From the NCBI GenBank assembly GCA_022376515.1, contig WTXI01000507.1, forward strand, positions 1-20,991: a stretch of DNA of 20,991 bases. Direction: 5' to 3'. A program made the translations under genes and the position numbers. The DNA comes from Lactifluus volemus. Its lineage: Eukaryota > Basidiomycota > Agaricomycetes > Russulales > Russulaceae. The notes beneath the pieces are model-generated. The model had not been told where the DNA came from. It was given only the letters and a program-made list of their open reading frames with translations, and did not search any database. This document shows, in pieces, positions 16,396-20,991 of this stretch (its first letter is position 1; each line of letters opens with the position of its first letter).

Positions 16396-18719
16396 TTATT
16401 CGTCCTTGTCATGCCGTTTTCTCTTGGTGCCACTTTCTGCTTTCGTGGCTGGCCCCCAGTTTGGGGTAGGGTTTTGTTGGTAGCGTACCAACTTAACCTT
16501 GGAGGCCTGAGTCACGGTCAGGGGGTGCGAGGTGAAATTAGCCTCAAAGCTAGTTGCGGTGCGTGAGTAGGTTAAACCTCAACAGAGTCCTCCGGGTCCA
16601 TACCTTGGCTCCTTTTGTAACAGAACGCGGACGGGGGAATTTGGCGGAACCTTCTCTATCTTCACGGGATGTGTCTTGACCCAGGTCCGATAGACGTCAT
16701 GAAGGTCCCGTCTGGGTGCCGTTGTCTTCAATGACCCAGGCGCCGCGTGGATCGAGAGACTTGGTGGCCGGCATGAAGCAGTGCAGAGCTGCCGACGTTA
16801 AAATAAGCATAAGTGGCACGCTGCACGCGTGTCATACACTGACGATACTTCGTCCAAAGAAGGACACGTGCAATGGAAGAAACTGGCCACCCTTGAAGGC
16901 GTAAAGTAGAACGGTGCGCCCAGCTCCTGTGTGCCCCAATGAGTCACCGGACAGGCCCTATCATCAAAAGTTGTCGAATTGACCGACCTCTTTCGCGACG
17001 GTGAGCATGCCCTTCATGCGAGTTGACGTCCCGTATTTTTCTTCGTTACATTCGAGGTGTTCCAGAATTTCGCCTACAAATTGCGAATCATGTATCGGCC
17101 CATTCCACATCGGGCCCGCGATGTGCAGTGACGATCCACACTCGGGGCACTTTTCAGACACGGGAGGACCAGCGTGCGTTTTAAATAAAATGTTAGTGTT
17201 GCCGCTGCGATCATTGACTTTCTCTGTCATTCTACCAAGCGGTTGTTCATAAAAGGACTGACAACTCGCGCAAACGTAATAGACGGATGTTTTGCTGTGG
17301 ACATCCTTGAGAAGCGCGACCACTGAGGAACTTGCCTACGTACCTGGCAACTTTCTTGACTTCGATAGGTGCTGTCTGCACCCTCACAAACAACCGCACG
17401 TAGAAATCTATTGAAAGAGACAAGAGTGGTTGAATATATCGGCCATAACGCGCCGCAGAGGTCGATATCGCGTGAAGGACCAGCCGGAGAGCCTAATAAT
17501 CTGATCACGATTGGTCAAAGGTGTTTAATCACGCCAGCTTACCGCTTCATGAGAGTATTCCGCCTTGACTGAAATACCGCCATAATTGGAGTAGCTATCC
17601 CATTGACATTTACTTGGTACACGTGACATTCAGCGGAACGGAGCAAGAGCTTACCATTTTTCCGGATAGTTATTGGTGGCCAAAACGGAGAGGTCTGTGC
17701 ATGTCACGCACAGGAGACCTGCATTTGTCTAGGTTAGGTGAATCTGATATGTAGAATGATGGGGAGCGCTTAGCGCTTAGATGACCTCCATCACTAAGAC
17801 ATTGCACAGCAGCGTCGATGAAAGGGGCCGCAGTGCCATACGGATCCAAGTCAACGACATCAACACGGCTCCGCTCGGGAGAGTGTGAGTACATCAGAGC
17901 GCTGGAAGTAAGTTATGTTTTTAATCATTATGCTGTGCGTGATCGACCTTGCAAATCATTGCATACCGGGCATCGCCTTCGTTTACCCTGACCTTTCCTT
18001 GGCTCTCGGCGTCATCTGTAACCGTGTTGTTGCCTAGGCCGTTCAACTCTACATTCCGTCTCATCGCCTCAGTGGCTGAGGATGACAGATCGTTTGCTAT
18101 CACGTATCTTGGAGAACACATGTCAGCATTAAGGATGCCATGGGAACGGCAGGCCGACCTGACAAGGGGTATTTCGTTGGCATAGCGGATAGAGCGCAAT
18201 CCAGTAGCAGAAAGAGCTTCCAATATCACGATTTTGTGTGGTCGGTACTACAAATGAGGTGAGGAAGGGCACGTGTCGAGTGAGTAGACCATTACCTCCG
18301 GTTCTTCGCCCGGGTAGCAGGATCTGAGGTTGCATCAGCGGCATCCTCAGCTTTCGCAGCCGCAGTTGATGACGCTGATGCACTAACGTCTGTGAGAGCG
18401 CTGCAGATAAGACAGAGCGGACCACTCACCTTTCTAGCACGACACCCCCTTCGACCTTGGAACGTTTCCTTTCCGGCGCGGACATTTTCTCTGCCTTCTT
18501 GAGATTCCTCTCCCGTGACCGTTTCCATCGCTCTTCCTTCGTCCTGTTCAGTTCCTCGCTCCAAACCCTGATGGCAGCGACGCTCAGATCCCGATTGAAC
18601 TCCTGTACTGGGTTTAGGAAGGCTTCATTGTTGGACGGCATCAGAATGTGGGAGGTATTCTCAGTGTGGAGGGTAAAGCCATCAGGGACTGTAAAGGAAC
18701 TCGGCGAAAGGTTAGACAT
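16396..18719 (-). CDS. trm1: tRNA (guanine(26)-N2)-dimethyltransferase
   Basis: Trm1 uses S-adenosylmethionine to dimethylate G26 of tRNAs in nucleus and mitochondria. Twelve exons on the minus strand: 18719-18430, 18323-18296, 18247-18159, 18107-17967, 17901-17786, 17718-17655, 17594-17543, 17492-17344, 17294-16988, 16926-16844, 16788-16604 and 16549-16396; introns are mostly 47-67 nt. Phases agree to about 552 residues, as expected. The N-terminus has [13 protein letters not shown] and [19 protein letters not shown] motifs are [15 protein letters not shown] (about residue 115) and [20 protein letters not shown]; the catalytic-type motif is [15 protein letters not shown] (about 196-210). Later come [25 protein letters not shown], a CX2C pair (about 318/321 and 359/362) and TWVKTHPVK. 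Exon 11 needs one extra C in the CC run near 16748 to stay in frame. The exon 1/2 junction is uncertain: a 47-nt intron would give an Ala/Ser/Asp linker but breaks the frame, so I chose a 106-nt intron. Confidence 0.92.
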
Positions 18720-18950
18720 TTGACTTATGCACCTCTGTGTCCTGATTACTGTAAGCACCACTTGGCGAATGTTGCGCGAAAAGATATTGCAAGCCAGGGT
18801 CGAAGACTAATAAGATTTACAGTGCCAAATATGGTAGGAATTGTACATAGTAAGGCGTGTATACAGTACTATTTATTGTGCGTGTCACGGTTGTCCGTTG
18901 TCTGCTGAAAAATGTAGTATAATGTTATAGTGTCCCAGGGATTGTCTTGA
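18720..18950 (-). promoter_or_regulatory. Intergenic gap: trm1 upstream region
   Basis: 231 bp between the ferric reductase stop codon and the trm1 ATG, both genes on the minus strand. It must contain the terminator of the former and the promoter of the latter. I see no defined motif beyond AT-rich patches near 18850-18930. Confidence 0.4.
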
Positions 18951-20991
18951 TCAATATTCAAACTCTTCTGCCACGAGGTCAATAAACCCGTTCTTTTCTC
19001 CCCGTCGGATTCGCAGGGGCTCTATTTGAGCTGCCACCACCTTTCGCATGACCGCGTTCAGGGTTGTCGGCCCGCAAACTTCGTATAAAATTTTACTCAG
19101 AAAGCCAGGAGATGATGTTAAAAATCTGCTCACATGCAACGACGATGGGTCCATCGGCCATAGCCACTTCATCCCGCAGAATCAGGTCGAGCTTCGGTCG
19201 TCCTGGCCTCGCAAACTCGGCCATAATGCTGACATCTCGCATCTCCTGGTCACCAATTTCAAGCTTCACTTCCTCTGATGCTTCCTTCATCAAGGCCATC
19301 GATCGTCGCTTCCAGCCTTGGGAACCTTCCATGAGCTGGTTCCCATTAACCCAAGATCTAGGTCTAGAAGACGTCGGAGTTCGTCCAGGGTCCTCAGAAT
19401 TCAGACTGCTAGTACTGGGGCCGCCAGGAGGGACAGCGATTGGGGATATTAGTTCGTCGGTCTCCCGAGGGGTGTTGGCAAGTCGATCCGACTACTTGAC
19501 CCAGAATCAACTGCTCCGTCTGGATGTCGTCTTGTTATACGGGACAAAGTCTTTCGAGTAATCGCTCGTCGTATAGTACCCTCCCTACTGACAGCACGGT
19601 TGAGAGAACTCTCGCCTGGCATTCGGTCGTCGTTTTCGCCATCGAAATTGGTAAGGTCCAGCCAATGCTCTTCATGACCCAGCTCTCCACTTTCCTTATA
19701 ATCCCCGCCATAATAAGATAAGTCCACCAAACCGTCGTCGGCGGTGTGCGCGTAAATGAGATCGTCTCGATTAAGTGGAACGCCGTTTACTTCGATTAGT
19801 GTGGAGGTAGGTCTGGAGAACGATGCATCAGGAATATTGAGCGTCGCCATGCTCTCGTCGCTCAATCCCGGGGGGCGGAGGGGCGGAGGACTGAAGTTCG
19901 TCACGAACAGGTCGACTTGGAGTACTTCCTGTGGAACAAGCAACTTACAACGATGCAGAACGCTTGCACACCATTGCATATGAGCTGTGAGAGGGTCGTT
20001 ATAAAGGCATTTTCCGCATGCATCATGAACTTACCGAAGTCTCGTAAGATCCATATGAACCGGATTCGTTGCATAGGGAAAGCCTCACTTCTCCCCACAT
20101 TGCCGCCTAGAGAGCGGCCGTTCCTCCCGGCCATACAAAGGCAAAGATATTCCAGAACCGAGATTCCGAACGATACTCCTGATCCACCGGAGACAATCAT
20201 GGCAGCGGAATACGAGCTCCAATCGATTCGCGCTGGGGATCCAAAGGTCCATCAACCCAGGCCTTCAATAGCACGCCTGTCGTTGGTAGCTTAGTTCCCA
20301 TAGGAGCTTCTTGTGCTGGATGTCGATGACCGCCAATGAGCAGTCCGACTATTGTCGTCCATAAGTCCTTGGTCCAACCGTTCTTGGCACGAATGAGAAA
20401 CATGATCATTCGGCCGTCATGTCCTTGCTTCTGGTCACAGACGGATGCACAGGTAAATGGGTGAGAACGAGTTTAGATACGGACGGTATGCAGAGAAAAA
20501 ATGTTGTCCTGGAGCCCAAGTGAGACGGCCAGGCGGTACAAGGCGTAATCGTATGGTGCGACCGGGAGAACTTCTGCATGGGCATAACCGACGGGGATAG
20601 AAAACGTAGATGGAACGGGGGTGAGGAGGGAAGAGTAGAAGATGAGGGATGGCTGATGGGAGAAAGTGTAGGCTTCGACGATGAGATGTACAAAGAGGGT
20701 CGCGAAGGCGAAGGCAACCCCCAATGGCTTTCGAGGTCGGCTGCAAATTTGGTAGGTCCGACATTTGAGCGCGATTCCCAGTTTTCACTGGGGATGGAAA
20801 GCTTCTCGTCGCTCGGAGCTATTGGAGGCGTAGAAAAGCAACTGCCCAAGAAACCATTGATATACAACCAATTTAATGCACGCCAAGCTCTTTCCCCTGC
20901 CCATAGCAGAAGAGCGGACCAACACCACCACCACAAAGGCGGGTAATGGAGCGCAGACATCACAATAGTGACAGGCGAGGAAAACATGGAG
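18951..20991 (-). CDS. Ferric reductase / NADPH oxidase family protein (5' truncated by window)
   Basis: FRE/NOX flavocytochromes move electrons from cytosolic NADPH through FAD and membrane haem to external ferric or cupric ions. The window holds the last membrane segment and the cytosolic part: HYPPLWWWCWSALLLWAGER, then a low-complexity linker, an FAD domain (RLTWAPGQHFF, HPFTCASVCD), an NADPH domain (IVSGGSGVSFGISVLEY), QWCASVLHRC, a long acidic variable insert, and the C-terminal CGPTTLNAV and GEKNGFIDLVAEEFEY. Exons are >20991-20035, 19984-19134 and 19078-18951, with introns of 50 and 55 nt. Six frame breaks occur, each curable by one base in a run: G-run 20617-20621, GGG 20564, A-run 20496-20501, TTT 20472, TT 20227 and GGGG 19469. 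Domain order and splice sites are otherwise intact, so I favour base-calling errors over a pseudogene. The start lies beyond the right edge. Confidence 0.88.

Overview
The window reads as nuclear DNA of a filamentous basidiomycete, most likely an Agaricomycete close to Rhizoctonia. Coding genes are split by many short introns of about 47-77 nt, most with GT..AG ends and CTNAC-like branch sites. There is a very large NACHT-WD40 receptor of the type expanded in these fungi, and a Ty1/copia retrotransposon with GC-rich coding sequence. The genus is an inference; no sequence search was possible.

Layout: 1-540 is GC-rich and coding-like but unassigned. A ribosomal protein eL30 gene lies at 835-1308 (-). 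It diverges, across about 210 bp, from a NACHT/WD40 NLR-like receptor gene at 1521-6304 (+; six exons, about 1500 residues). Its 15 WD repeats are nearly identical, and a 2-nt loss in repeat 1 breaks the frame. 6305-7835 is AT-richer and contains at most a remnant of a possible glycosyltransferase gene. 7836-13038 is a complete copia element: two 424-bp LTRs differing at one base, a primer-binding site, gag-protease-integrase, RT-RNase H and a polypurine tract. It ends abruptly inside the coding sequence of an unrecognised minus-strand gene (15525 down to 13039). That same gene is also interrupted by a 1.4-kb hAT-like non-autonomous element (13230-14654) with 8-bp target duplications. The 5' end of that gene forms one arm of a 160-bp head-to-head palindrome (15416-15752). 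Beyond it are two well-recognised minus-strand genes: trm1, a tRNA (guanine-26) dimethyltransferase (16396-18719), and the 3' portion of a ferric-reductase/NADPH-oxidase family gene (18951 to the window edge).

How it fits together: both ends carry conserved housekeeping or redox genes. The middle is an accessory zone of receptor repeats and transposons, where a gene has been cut by two different elements and partly duplicated in inverted orientation.

Sequence quality matters. In trm1 and the ferric reductase every frame break can be repaired by one extra base in a homopolymer run, while splice sites and motifs are intact. This looks more like base-calling error than gene decay, and it bears on how the frame breaks in the receptor, eL30 and the retrotransposon should be judged.
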